From: Thermoanaerobaculia bacterium | GTDB taxonomy: Bacteria > Acidobacteriota > Thermoanaerobaculia > Multivoradales > J023 | Reading direction: 5' to 3' | Length of the DNA stretch: 64,000 nt | Assembly: GCA_028066595.1 (NCBI GenBank) | Contig: JALCBJ010000007.1 | Location: 1-64,000 of the forward strand | Position numbers and translations under genes: made by a program | The notes under the pieces: model-generated | Seen by the model: only the letters and a program-made list of their open reading frames with translations | The model's database searches: none | What the model was told of the DNA's origin: nothing | Part shown: piece after piece, positions 28,116 through 37,253 of the stretch | Position numbering within the stretch: the stretch's first letter is position 1 | How the letters are laid out: each line of letters begins with the position of its first letter

Positions 28116-30695
28116 TCAGAAGCGGAAACCCATCTTCGCGTACCAGAAACCGCCGTTGAAACCGAACGGCGTGTATTGGCTATAGCGGTTGCCCACGCCA
28201 GCTGCGGCGTTGGGATTCTCGTCGGGGTAGGTGTTGAAGACGTTCTGGCCACCGACCGTGAACGTGATGTGCTTGTTCCAGGTGTAGCTGCCCTCGACGT
28301 CGAACAGATACTCGCCGCCGTAGGTCTCGCCGTCCTCCGAATCGAACCAGCCATCGTAGTAGCTGAGACGGGCCAGGAAGTTCCAGCTCTCGCCCACTTT
28401 GTGGTTGACGCCGAAGTTCCAACGCGTTTCCGGCAGCGCCTCTTGCAGCTCGCGAATACGCGTCTGATCGAGGGTCTCCGGGTTGAATTTCGTCACGTCG
28501 GTCTCGGTGTGATTGAAGATGACGCTGAACGTCGTGTTGCCGCCGAGGCTGTAGGGAGCGAAGGTAGCGACAACGTCGATGCCGTCGGTCTCGGTGTCGA
28601 AATCGTTGGTGAAGAAGCGGAAGTTCTGTAGGTTCCCGGCGCTGGTGACGCCTTCCGCCAGCAGCTGCTCCACCTCGGCGGGCGTCAGCTCGAAATTCTG
28701 CGTTACCGCCAGCCGGTCCTTCAGCTCGATGCGGAAGAGATCCACCGTCAGGCTGAACGGACCATTGTCGAACACCGTGCCGATTGCGTAGTTGATCGAC
28801 CGCTCGGGCTCCAACGGCTCACCACCGCGTAGCTGGGCGACGCGGGAGCTCGAGGGGATGGTGCCGTTGTTCACGAGCTCCATCTGCACCAAGTCGAACT
28901 CCGTCGACACGTTGAATGCGTTCGACTGACCCGGAGTCGGTGCGCGGAAACCGCTCGACAAGCTGCCGCGCAGGGCAAAGGTGTCGGTGAACTTGTAGCG
29001 ACCCGAGAGCTTGCCGTTGATCGTGGTGCCGAAGTCTTCGAAGTCTTCGAAACGGACTGCAGCACCGATGTCCCAGTTGTCGCCGAAGAGCTCGAGGTCA
29101 CCGTAGAGGGCGAAGTTCGAGCGGCTCCACTCACCGGCTGCGATCGGGCCGAAACCCGGGAAGCCGTTCGACGCGGCCGAGAAGCCTTGCTCTGCCAAGG
29201 CGCCGATCTGATACGACTCGAGCTGGCCGAGGCCGATCTCGAAGGTCTCTTCGCGCCATTCGATACCGCCTGCCAGATTGGCGAAGTCCTTGAAAACGTA
29301 GGAGACGTCGAAGTTGAAGCTCAGATCCTCTTGTCTATAGAGACCCGGGTCGAAGGTAGTCGGCGTATCGGGTCCGAGGGACGCATTCACCGTGTTCGTG
29401 ATGAAGAAATCCACCTCGTTGGTGCCGTAGGAGCCGCTCAGGTCCCAGAAGATGCCACCGTCGGAGGCTCCCTTGACACCGAAGACGAGGGAGGTGTCTT
29501 CCACGTCGCCACCGAATTGTGGAGTGAAACCACCCGGGAAGAGTTCCTGGAACGAGAAGCAATTCGGGTTGGACAGGACCTGGCCCAGTGCGGTCGGATC
29601 GGGCACGTTGTTGACGATGTTGACCACCGGACAACCGGCGGACCCATCGAGGATTCCGTCCTGCGCATCGAGCAGATCGCCGATCAGCAAGGTTTGGCCA
29701 CCGTCACCACTGAACACCGCGCTGCGTGTGTTGGGATTGCGAAAATAGAATCCGCCGGTGACACTCTTGCTGGCGTAGTTGGTGTGAGCATAGATCTGCT
29801 TGTTACTCTGGGTGGTGAAACCAAAGTTGCCCCAGAACTTGAAGTCATCCGCGATTTCCGGCGAACCCCAGATCTGCGCCGGGTTGGCGACGGCGGTGTT
29901 GCCTGCAGCGATCAACCCGGCCGCGTCGTCACGCTGTACGCTTCGGCTCGTCGGGTCGGTCTCGCCGTACTCGAAGCTGAGGTTGGCGAACCCGGTCTCG
30001 CCCAGCGGTAGGCCGACGTTGCCGGACACCTTGGTGGCGCCGCCGTCGCCGTCCTGATACTCACCGGTCTGAATCTCGAACGCGTAGCCTTCGCGATCGT
30101 CCTTCAGCAGGAAGTTGAGCACACCGGCGATAGCGTCGGATCCGTACTGTGCGGATGCGCCGTCGCGCAGAACCTCCACTTGCCGCAGCGCGATGCCGGG
30201 AATAGTGGAGATGTCAGGACCCTGGGCGCCGTCGGCGACGCCGTTACCCAGCCAGTAGATGACCGCGGCGCGATGCCGGCGTTTGCCGTTGATCAGCACC
30301 AGGGTGTGATCGGGTGCGAGGTTACGTAGGTTGGCAGGCCTGACCACCGTGGCCGCATCGCTGATGGGCTGCGAGTTTACGTTGTACGACGGAACGACGT
30401 TGCGCAACTGGTTGCTGAGGTCCGTGTCGCCCTGGCCGACGAGATCCTCGGTGGAGATGACATCGATCGGCACCATCGACTGCGTGACCGAGCGGGGACG
30501 AGCACGGCTACCGGTGACGACGATCTCCTCGGAGAAGGCATGTTCTTCAGCTGGCTGCTCGACGCTCTGGGCATCGGCTTCGTCGTCCCCCTCGGTTTCC
30601 TCGTCCTGCGCAGTAAGGATGGCAGGCGTCGCCAAGAGAAGCAGCAAAGCCGCAAGGTAAATGAAGAGTCTCGGTAGATAGCGTTCCGCAGACAT
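28116..30695 (-). CDS. TonB-dependent outer-membrane receptor
   Basis: Outer-membrane beta-barrel transporter powered by TonB. 859 residues: signal peptide about 1-28 (ending TPAILTAQ), an acidic linker, TonB-box-like EEIVVTGSR near residue 60, the plug domain (about 65-180, with VLINGKRRHRAA and VEVLRDGASAQYGSDAIAGVLNF) and a barrel that ends in the aromatic FRF expected of outer-membrane proteins. The substrate cannot be told from sequence; there is no carboxypeptidase-like N-terminal domain and no SusD-like partner. The ATG at 30695 is chosen over the frame opening at 30842 because of GAGGAGA eight bases upstream and the signal peptide. A promoter with palindromic operators lies 98-147 bases upstream. 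Confidence 0.93.
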   Translation of the reverse strand: MSAERYLPRLFIYLAALLLLLATPAILTAQDEETEGDDEADAQSVEQPAEEHAFSEEIVVTGSRARPRSVTQSMVPIDVISTEDLVGQGDTDLSNQLRNVVPSYNVNSQPISDAATVVRPANLRNLAPDHTLVLINGKRRHRAAVIYWLGNGVADGAQGPDISTIPGIALRQVEVLRDGASAQYGSDAIAGVLNFLLKDDREGYAFEIQTGEYQDGDGGATKVSGNVGLPLGETGFANLSFEYGETDPTSRSVQRDDAAGLIAAGNTAVANPAQIWGSPEIADDFKFWGNFGFTTQSNKQIYAHTNYASKSVTGGFYFRNPNTRSAVFSGDGGQTLLIGDLLDAQDGILDGSAGCPVVNIVNNVPDPTALGQVLSNPNCFSFQELFPGGFTPQFGGDVEDTSLVFGVKGASDGGIFWDLSGSYGTNEVDFFITNTVNASLGPDTPTTFDPGLYRQEDLSFNFDVSYVFKDFANLAGGIEWREETFEIGLGQLESYQIGALAEQGFSAASNGFPGFGPIAAGEWSRSNFALYGDLELFGDNWDIGAAVRFEDFEDFGTTINGKLSGRYKFTDTFALRGSLSSGFRAPTPGQSNAFNVSTEFDLVQMELVNNGTIPSSSRVAQLRGGEPLEPERSINYAIGTVFDNGPFSLTVDLFRIELKDRLAVTQNFELTPAEVEQLLAEGVTSAGNLQNFRFFTNDFDTETDGIDVVATFAPYSLGGNTTFSVIFNHTETDVTKFNPETLDQTRIRELQEALPETRWNFGVNHKVGESWNFLARLSYYDGWFDSEDGETYGGEYLFDVEGSYTWNKHITFTVGGQNVFNTYPDENPNAAAGVGNRYSQYTPFGFNGGFWYAKMGFRF

Positions 30696-30792
30696 GATCG
30701 AAGTCTCCTCGTAGGCCAGGTGGAGGGTGATTCCGCAATTGGCGGAGTGCCCTAGGACCAGGAGAGAACCAGGGTCCGGGCTGCCTAGATAT

Positions 30793-30842
30793 AGATCAGC
30801 TGATCTTGCCGGCAAGCTAGCAGGATGGCGGGTGGCCGTCAA
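30793..30842 (-). promoter_or_regulatory. sigma-70-like promoter with two adjacent palindromes, TonB receptor gene
   Basis: On the minus strand, TTGACG (30842-30837) and TAGCTT (30819-30814) are separated by exactly 17 bases. The -10 box overlaps the 12-bp palindrome CTTGCCGGCAAG (30805-30816), and the presumed start point falls in the 14-bp perfect palindrome AGATCAGCTGATCT (30793-30806). The arrangement is what a repressor operator over a promoter would look like. Confidence 0.6.
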
Positions 30843-30852
30843 TGGAATCCTT

Positions 30853-30892
30853 ACGGTTTCTTCTTCGTTTTCTTATCCAAGAAACCGTTTTT
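30853..30892 (+). terminator. intrinsic terminator pointing plus-ward in the uppP-TonB receptor gap
   Basis: ACGGTTTCTT (30853-30862) pairs perfectly with AAGAAACCGT (30879-30888), followed by a T-run to 30892. It lies in a short AT-rich island. Both flanking genes are on the minus strand, on which the stem is followed by AAGG and not by a T-run, so the hairpin is oriented to stop plus-strand transcription. Confidence 0.7.
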
Positions 30893-30939
30893 CGTCCAAG
30901 GAATTGTATTCCTTCACCCGGAACCGGCAACACCAAGCG

Positions 30940-31779
30940 CTACTCCGGTAGGTCGTATCCGCCCCAGAGGAGTGCCGTGGCCAGGATCCCGGCCACCACC
31001 AGGCGATACCAGGCGAACGGTGCGAGTCCGCGTCGGTTGAGAAAGGCCACGAACCATCGCACGGCCAGGGCCGCCGAGACGGTCGCCGCCGCGAACCCGA
31101 TCAGAAAAGATGACAGGCCGAATTGACTCAGCATGTCGGCCCCTCCGGTGAGCAGCTTGTATCCGGTGGCCGCCGACAGCGTGACGAGCCCGAGGAGGAA
31201 ACTGAATTCGGCTGCAGCTACCGCGCTCAGGCCGCACAGAAGGGCCGCGACGATCGTCATCATCGAGCGGCTGGTTCCCGGCCACATTGCGACGCATTGG
31301 GCAAGACCGATGAGGAGCGCGTGCCGCCAGGTGAGATCGGATAGGCCGAGCTTCGGGTCTGCACCGCGTCTCTGCCATGCCACCACAGCCAGCATCACCA
31401 GACCTCCCACGAACAGGGCCCAGGCTACCGGCCACGGACCGTTCAAGCGCTGCTCGATATGTTCGTCGAGAAGCGGCCCGAGAACAGCTGCCGGGGCGAA
31501 GGCGAGCCCGATGAGGATCGCGAGTCGTCGCCCCGACGCGTCGCGACCCACCACGCCCGCCATCATCTGCAGCAAGCGGCTTCGATAGAGCCAGACGACC
31601 GCGAGGATGGCTCCACCTTGGATAGCGATTTCGAATGTGAAGGCAGCAGCCCAGCGGTCGGGATCGTTGGCGAACCCGAGGAGCCAGGCTGTGAGTATCA
31701 GATGACCGGTGGAGCTGATCGGCAGGTACTCGGTGATTCCTTCCACCAGACCGAGAATCAGAGCCTCCCACCAGCTCAT
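30940..31779 (-). CDS. uppP: undecaprenyl-diphosphatase (BacA family)
   Basis: Integral membrane enzyme that dephosphorylates undecaprenyl diphosphate to recycle the lipid carrier of peptidoglycan synthesis. 279 residues, about eight helices. Both family signatures are present: [20 protein letters not shown] near the N terminus (catalytic Glu and Ser region) and [13 protein letters not shown] (PGxSRSxxT) in the second half. Length normal. No strong ribosome site before the ATG. Divergent from rnhA, with 109 bases between starts. Confidence 0.96.
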   Translation of the reverse strand: MSWWEALILGLVEGITEYLPISSTGHLILTAWLLGFANDPDRWAAAFTFEIAIQGGAILAVVWLYRSRLLQMMAGVVGRDASGRRLAILIGLAFAPAAVLGPLLDEHIEQRLNGPWPVAWALFVGGLVMLAVVAWQRRGADPKLGLSDLTWRHALLIGLAQCVAMWPGTSRSMMTIVAALLCGLSAVAAAEFSFLLGLVTLSAATGYKLLTGGADMLSQFGLSSFLIGFAAATVSAALAVRWFVAFLNRRGLAPFAWYRLVVAGILATALLWGGYDLPE

Positions 31780-31888
31780 GACGTGGCGTGGCCGAACGAG
31801 TACGGTGGGATCGACATGGGCGGCTATCTTACGCTCGTCGCCGAGAACCGTGTGCCTGGGGATCTCGGCCTGCTACAGTCCGGCCGTC

Positions 31889-32389
31889 ATGGTGGACACC
31901 AAAGAGCGGAAGCAGGTCACGATCCACACCGACGGCGGTGCCAGTGGCAATCCTGGGCCCGGTGGCTGGGGCGCCGTGCTCGAGTGGGGAGATCACCGGA
32001 AGGAGCTATCGGGCGGGTTCCGCTTGACCACCAACAATCGTATGGAGCTGACCGCCGCGATCCGGGCTCTCGAGGCGTTGAAACAGCCATGTGACGTCAC
32101 ACTCTTCTCCGATTCTCAGTACGTCGTGAACGGCATGACCAAAGGGTGGGCTCGCAACTGGCGTGCGAAGGGTTGGATGCGCAACAAGAAGGAGCCTGCC
32201 GTCAACCCCGATCTGTGGGCGAAGCTACTCGATCTCGACGATCGGCACGACGTGCGTTGGAAATGGTTGCGTGGTCACGCCGGTCACGAAGAGAACGAAC
32301 GAGCCGACCGGCTCGCCGTGACCGCGGCCAAGGGTCGAGATTTGCCGCCCGACGTGGAGTACGAGGCCTCGAAAAGCCAGCGGTCCTGA
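31889..32389 (+). CDS. rnhA: ribonuclease HI
   Basis: Cleaves RNA in RNA-DNA hybrids. 166 residues with the DEDD active site: Asp15 in [16 protein letters not shown], Glu in NNRMELTAA, Asp in LFSDSQYVV and Asp in NERADRLA; the basic handle region (WMRNKKEPA) and GHAGHEENE loop are also present. The frame is open from 31709, but the ATG at 31889 gives the standard N terminus. Its stop codon lies in one arm of a small inverted repeat (CTGATC 32386-32391, GATCAG 32400-32405) whose other arm holds the stop of the convergent gene. Confidence 0.96.
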   Translation: MVDTKERKQVTIHTDGGASGNPGPGGWGAVLEWGDHRKELSGGFRLTTNNRMELTAAIRALEALKQPCDVTLFSDSQYVVNGMTKGWARNWRAKGWMRNKKEPAVNPDLWAKLLDLDDRHDVRWKWLRGHAGHEENERADRLAVTAAKGRDLPPDVEYEASKSQRS

Positions 32390-32401
32390 TCGGTCTCCTG
32401 A

Positions 32402-34627
32402 TCAGATCCCCGAGATCTCGACCCGCATGATCTCGTCGTCGCTGTGATCGATCATGGCGAACAGCAGCGAACGACCATCGCTCGAGCGTGAGATCGATCG
32501 ACCCAGGTACGGTATCTGTTTCGGCGGCGTGAAGACGACCCGGGGATCGGAAGTGCCGAGCTCGAGGTAGGAGATCGTCGTCGGGCTACGCGTCACGAGC
32601 CAGAGTCCTCGTTCGTCGACGAGCCAGTTACCCCAGTCCGACAAGCCCAGCCGTCCACGTAGGACGACCTCGGGCTCTCCGCCGGAGATCGGGACTCGCC
32701 AGATACCGGGCTCGTCGAGCTTGACGTAGTACAGATAGCTTCCGTCGGGCGATTCTTGGGCGAGGAAACCGCCACCGTTCGTCACCTGTTGGGCGGAGCC
32801 ACCGTGCGTGGGCATCCGCCACACCTCCCACATGCCACCGCCGCGATCCGATCCGAAGTAGATCGACTCACCATCGCGCGAGAAGGTCGGATTGCGTTCC
32901 TCGGACGGCTCCGTGGTCCATCGAACCGGCCGGCGGCTGTCGGCCGCGACGGTCCAGAGATCCGAGTGGCCGTGAACCGAAGCGTCGTACGCCAGAAGCT
33001 CTCCGTCGGGAGACCAGGAAGGTGAACCGGGGAGAGGCCCTTTCAGGTCGGTGTGGCGCAACAACTCTTCGCCTGTGGGGGCGCCGGTCCACAACTCGAG
33101 GGAACCCGTGCGATCGGACAGAAAGGCGAGACGAGCTCCGTCGGGAGACCAGACCGGTTGGCGCTCGCTACGGGTCGACGCAACCCGACGGCCGGGTTCT
33201 CCGTCGAGCTGTCCTTCAGTATCGAGCGGAACCTCCCAGAGGTCGACGGAGTCGCGAAAGGTGCGGTAGATCAGCCGGTCCGTGTTCCGCGCGACGCTCG
33301 GCTGGGTCACCCATGCGTCGTGAATCGGAACCGGGTGCGGCGAGCCCCCGTCGACAGACACGCGCCAAAGGGCGAACCGACCATCGCGGTTGGAAGAGAA
33401 GAGAACCGACGAACCATCGCGGCTCCATTCCACGCCGCGGACCTGGCCCCAGGCGTCGTCCGTCAGCTGGCGCTCCACATCTCCGTCGACCGTAGCGATC
33501 AGCACGTCGTGACGCGATGGCGAGACGACGCGGGTGAAGGCGACCCAACGTCCGTCGGGAGAGAAACGAGGCGACCGGTCGCCCGTGATGCCCTGCGGCG
33601 GGTTGGTGAGCCCTCGCGCCTTGCCCGTTTCGACGTCCAGAAGGAAGAGAGCCGGCACCTCGTGCTCTTCGTCGACTCCACTGGTGACGAGCGTGCGCCC
33701 ATCGGGCGACCAGTGCAACGAGTGCATCCCTTCGATGCAGTCCCCGAGGCGGTCGGCTTCGCCACCCACCGCCGGCATGCGGAACACTCCGCAACTGCCT
33801 TCCTGCTGCGAGAAACGTGCGAACGCGACGTGCTGTCCGTCGGCGGACCAGGCCGGAGCACGCTCGAACGCCGGATCCTCGGTCAAGCGTACGGGTCCGT
33901 CGCCGCCCGTCTGTTGGATCCAGATGTCGAAGCCCGACTGGTCCGGGCCGAGCCAGGCGAACACGAGACGTTCTCCGTCCGGAGACAGAGAAGGCTCGAA
34001 TTGATTTCCGATCAGTGTGGATTCTGGGAGTACGTCGGAGATCTGCAGGGGCACGTGACGCGGCTGCAGAGCGAACCTCGTCACCGAGGCGAGGAGCGCC
34101 AGGCCTAGCACGGTCGCGCCGAGCAGGAGCCAGCGTCGGGTCGGTGAGCTCGGCGGGGTGTCGTCCGCCGACCGAGCCGGCTCCGGGCCGGCTCGGGTAA
34201 GTCTCAGGTCCGGTGGGGTTGCGGCCTCGGAATCGAGCCAGCCCACTTCGGCCATCAGTCGATATCCGGACTTCGAAATCGTTTCGAGGTAGGTGGGGTT
34301 TCGCCGGTCGTCGCCCAACGCTTTACGCAGACGGGATATCGCCTGGGAAACCGTGTTGTCAGTCACGAATGCGCCGTGCCACACCGACTGGAGCAGATCC
34401 TCCTTGCTGACCACCTGTCCGGATCGGGAGGCGAGGTAGACGATCAAGTCGATCAATCGGGGATCGACGGTCTTCTCTTCGTCGTCGGACACGAAGCGAT
34501 GGCGCTGCGGCTCGATACGCCACCTACCGAGGCGGAAACCATCGCGGCGGAGCGCATCTGCGAGGTCGGAGGGACCTGCGGTAGCCCTTTGCATCGCTGC
34601 CAGATCGCCCGACGGGAGTCCAGTCAT
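32402..34627 (-). CDS. CadC-like membrane regulator: winged-helix DNA-binding domain, one membrane helix, PD40 propeller
   Basis: One-component regulator (741 aa) combining a cytoplasmic OmpR/ToxR-type winged helix (about 30-125: VDPRLIDLIVYLASRSGQVVS, DNTVSQAISRLRKALGDD, ISKSGYRLMAEV), one transmembrane helix (about 165-188) and a large periplasmic beta-propeller of TolB/PD40 repeats (SPDGERLVFAW, SPDGRWVAFTR, SPDGARLAFLSD and others). DNA binding is probably controlled directly by what the propeller senses, with no phosphorelay. It is divergent from the secreted-protein operon starting at 34751 (123 bases between starts), which makes that operon the first candidate target. Confidence 0.88.
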   Translation of the reverse strand: MTGLPSGDLAAMQRATAGPSDLADALRRDGFRLGRWRIEPQRHRFVSDDEEKTVDPRLIDLIVYLASRSGQVVSKEDLLQSVWHGAFVTDNTVSQAISRLRKALGDDRRNPTYLETISKSGYRLMAEVGWLDSEAATPPDLRLTRAGPEPARSADDTPPSSPTRRWLLLGATVLGLALLASVTRFALQPRHVPLQISDVLPESTLIGNQFEPSLSPDGERLVFAWLGPDQSGFDIWIQQTGGDGPVRLTEDPAFERAPAWSADGQHVAFARFSQQEGSCGVFRMPAVGGEADRLGDCIEGMHSLHWSPDGRTLVTSGVDEEHEVPALFLLDVETGKARGLTNPPQGITGDRSPRFSPDGRWVAFTRVVSPSRHDVLIATVDGDVERQLTDDAWGQVRGVEWSRDGSSVLFSSNRDGRFALWRVSVDGGSPHPVPIHDAWVTQPSVARNTDRLIYRTFRDSVDLWEVPLDTEGQLDGEPGRRVASTRSERQPVWSPDGARLAFLSDRTGSLELWTGAPTGEELLRHTDLKGPLPGSPSWSPDGELLAYDASVHGHSDLWTVAADSRRPVRWTTEPSEERNPTFSRDGESIYFGSDRGGGMWEVWRMPTHGGSAQQVTNGGGFLAQESPDGSYLYYVKLDEPGIWRVPISGGEPEVVLRGRLGLSDWGNWLVDERGLWLVTRSPTTISYLELGTSDPRVVFTPPKQIPYLGRSISRSSDGRSLLFAMIDHSDDEIMRVEISGI

Positions 34628-34750
34628 CGGCCTGTCACTCCTTTTTCAGACCCCGGTCAGTACTTCGTTTCGGGACTTGACTCAGTCTGGATCCGCCTTT
34701 GACCGACCGAGGTGAAGGGCGACCACCGATCATGCAAGGAGGATAGCAGG

Positions 34751-35614
34751 ATGAGAAAAACCTTCCTCGACGCAGCCGGCCTCGCATTCGCTGTGGCACT
34801 CGTTTTCGGCGCTTGTGCTCAAGGAAACGAGCCCGAATTCCATCCCGAGAAGGAAGCGATGCGCGATGCGAGAAGCTGGCCGGCAACGTTTCCGGGTCAA
34901 GTGGAACTGCAGAACTTTCAACCCTTTCGAGCCGTCTACGATCGAAAGTACACCCAGAGTTCCGGACCCGGCAAGGGGCAGCCACGCCAGGATCGGGTCG
35001 TCGTCAGCGCAGAGCGCATCGGCTGGGACGGTCGTGAGGGTGTGGCGATCCACGTGCTCGATTCAGCGGCCGCCGAGCATGCCGACACCAACGCCAGAAC
35101 CCTCACGATGATCTTCGCGCTCGACGATCTGAGTCTTCTCTTCGAGACGGGACCCGTGCCCGGCAAAGCCAAGGACTACTACTTCGGTCGTCCTGAGAAC
35201 GATCACGTGTACGTCAGCCAGGTGATGACCCTGGAGCAGGAGCTGAAGCCGCAGAAGATTCCCACGGATCGAGCTGGATTCGGGCCTGGCGCGTGGGCGA
35301 TGGCATCGATGGATTTGGCGGTCGGGACCAAGATCCGACTCGATCCCTACTACAGCCCGCAGGCCAACCCGATTTCGCAGACGAATTACGGCCACGTGAT
35401 CGAGAAGCGGACGATCACCGATGGTTCCAACGGCTCCCACGAGGCTTGGGTTCTGGAAACCAGTGGTTGGTATGGGCCGTCGAGCCCCAAGGTTCTCCGT
35501 CTTCTGCTCAAAGATCAGCCGCCGTATCTTCTCGGCATCGAGACCTTCCATCACGATACCGGGGAAGCCAAGCCGTTCCTCTGGCTTCGTGACGTCCACA
35601 CCTGGTCCCGCTGA
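34751..35614 (+). CDS. secreted (possibly lipoprotein) protein of unknown function
   Basis: 287 residues with a signal peptide followed by FGAC at 21-24, a possible but imperfect lipobox (Phe at -3). The mature part is beta-rich with RAVYDRKYTQSSGPGKGQ, TLTMIFALDDLSLLFETGP and VIEKRTITDGSNGSHEAWVLE; I recognise no catalytic motif or named family. AAGGAGG lies well placed before the ATG. First gene of a three-gene plus-strand run and divergent from the winged-helix/PD40 regulator. Confidence 0.65.
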   Translation: MRKTFLDAAGLAFAVALVFGACAQGNEPEFHPEKEAMRDARSWPATFPGQVELQNFQPFRAVYDRKYTQSSGPGKGQPRQDRVVVSAERIGWDGREGVAIHVLDSAAAEHADTNARTLTMIFALDDLSLLFETGPVPGKAKDYYFGRPENDHVYVSQVMTLEQELKPQKIPTDRAGFGPGAWAMASMDLAVGTKIRLDPYYSPQANPISQTNYGHVIEKRTITDGSNGSHEAWVLETSGWYGPSSPKVLRLLLKDQPPYLLGIETFHHDTGEAKPFLWLRDVHTWSR

Positions 35615-35637
35615 AGGGCAAAGCTCTCGCCACAGAC

Positions 35638-36627
35638 ATGAGGAAGAGGCCTTTATTCGTTTTGGCGGGTGGCGTGGTCGTCCTGGCCATGGCGCTCGCC
35701 GCCCATTCCCTGGACCGCTGGGCCGACCCGGGTGCCGGCTACGAGACTCCCGACCTCGGCCCCCTCGCGCCCGGTGAAGTGCGGTGGGGCAACAAGGGTT
35801 ACATCGAGTATCTCGTCGGCGACCTGCCGCTGATCCTGAGCGCGCCCCATGGCGGAACCCTGTCCCCGCACGAGATCCCAAATCGGACCCGCGGGTACGG
35901 AATAGGAGATGCCCATACCGAGGAGCTCACCCGTCTGGTCGCTGATGCTCTCCGCGATCTCACGGGAAGACCGCCGCACATGGTGATCAGCCGCCTTGCA
36001 CGGAGAAAGCTCGATCCGAATCGTGAGCCCGTGGAAGCCGCCAACGGCGATCCCATCGCGGAACAGGCCTGGCTCGAGTACCACGGGTTCATCGACGTCG
36101 CGAAGCAGCAGGTGACAGAGTCCTGGGGCGCCGGCTTGTACCTCGACATTCACGGGCACGGGCATCGCACACCGTGGATCGAGTTGGGGTACCTGCTGGT
36201 GACCAAGGTTCTGAACAGCTCGGACCGGAAACTCGACAACCCGTGGATCCGGTCCCGAATGTCTCTACGAGCTCTGGCTGCCTCTACTTCGGCGCCCCTT
36301 TCGGAGCTGGTCCGCGGCTCGACGAGCCTGGGTGCAATGCTCGAGCGCCGCGGCTACCGTACGGTTCCCAGCCCGGGCGACCCGGGACCTGGTCGGGCCG
36401 ACTACTTCAACGGTGGATACAGCACTCTGCGGCATGGCTCGTACCACGACGGGACGGTGAGCAGTATCCAGCTCGAGCATCCGACTCGTGGGGTTCTCGA
36501 CACCGAGGACAACCGTCAGCGCTATGCCCGACAGCTGGCAGGGATCCTGGTCGAGTACATGGAGATCCACTATGGTTTCACGCTTTCGCGAGCCGGCACT
36601 CCGAATGCGGGAACTCGAGTCCGTTGA
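35638..36627 (+). CDS. N-formylglutamate amidohydrolase-like enzyme, membrane-anchored or exported
   Basis: 329 residues. A short N-terminal hydrophobic segment (RPLFVLAGGVVVLAMALAA) anchors or exports the protein. The rest follows the FGase fold: LPLILSAPHGGTLSP (metal-binding PHGG), a middle motif with DAHTEEL and RLARRKLDPNRE, and GLYLDIHGHGH. The family hydrolyses N-formylglutamate or related amides; an exported form acting in the envelope probably has another substrate, perhaps a cell-wall or peptide amide, which is inference. It starts 23 bases after the previous gene. Confidence 0.78.
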   Translation: MRKRPLFVLAGGVVVLAMALAAHSLDRWADPGAGYETPDLGPLAPGEVRWGNKGYIEYLVGDLPLILSAPHGGTLSPHEIPNRTRGYGIGDAHTEELTRLVADALRDLTGRPPHMVISRLARRKLDPNREPVEAANGDPIAEQAWLEYHGFIDVAKQQVTESWGAGLYLDIHGHGHRTPWIELGYLLVTKVLNSSDRKLDNPWIRSRMSLRALAASTSAPLSELVRGSTSLGAMLERRGYRTVPSPGDPGPGRADYFNGGYSTLRHGSYHDGTVSSIQLEHPTRGVLDTEDNRQRYARQLAGILVEYMEIHYGFTLSRAGTPNAGTRVR

Positions 36628-36694
36628 TCGACCGGGAAGTCGACCCAGTCGAGCCCGAAGCGCTGGACCCATTCAGCCGAGATAGAGTCGCGGA

Positions 36695-37213
36695 ATGATG
36701 GGTCTTGGCTTCGCCCTGATGATTGCTGTTCTGCTTTCCGCGGAAGAAGGCGCACCGGTCGATGTATTCGGTGAGCTCGACGGGACCTGGGAGGGCACGT
36801 TCGTCGGCTACGACCTGGAGGGAATCGAGCAATACCGTATCCAGGTCCGGCAGGTCTACCGCACGGTGGACGACGAGACCCAGGTCGTGCAGATCGAAGA
36901 CCGAATGGCCGATGGCGCGGTAGTCCGCGGCGAGGGCGCGAACGTCGCTCGACGATTGCCGGACGGGTCGCTCGAGCTGCTCTGCCGCGTCGAGAAATCC
37001 AACGGCGATCGCGTGGAGCACCGCGGGCGTCTCGTGTCGGGGCCCGATGGGCGCAAGGAGATCGTCTGGTACAGCCGGGAATCGAAACGGCGGGAGATGT
37101 TCCGTGAATGGGTGCACCACGACGCCGAGGGGCCGGTCTATGCGATCGAAGGTGTAGGCCAGTACGGAGAGACTACGGTCGTCATGAGCGGCCGCTATCG
37201 CAAGATCGACTGA
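36695..37213 (+). CDS. small secreted beta-barrel-type protein, unknown function
   Basis: 172 residues: short hydrophobic N terminus (MMGLGFALMIAVLLSAEEG) and a beta-rich body in which each strand pair is polar and charged (GTWEGTFVGYDLEG, RYRKID at the end), like lipocalin-type 'fate of lipid or small molecule' proteins. I assign no family. ATG at 36695 or 36698. Third gene of the plus-strand run, 67 bases from the previous gene, convergent with the modular surface protein. Confidence 0.55.
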   Translation: MMGLGFALMIAVLLSAEEGAPVDVFGELDGTWEGTFVGYDLEGIEQYRIQVRQVYRTVDDETQVVQIEDRMADGAVVRGEGANVARRLPDGSLELLCRVEKSNGDRVEHRGRLVSGPDGRKEIVWYSRESKRREMFREWVHHDAEGPVYAIEGVGQYGETTVVMSGRYRKID

Positions 37214-37253
37214 TCGAGCTCCCGGGACGGGAACCCGATCGTGTGCCATCCGC

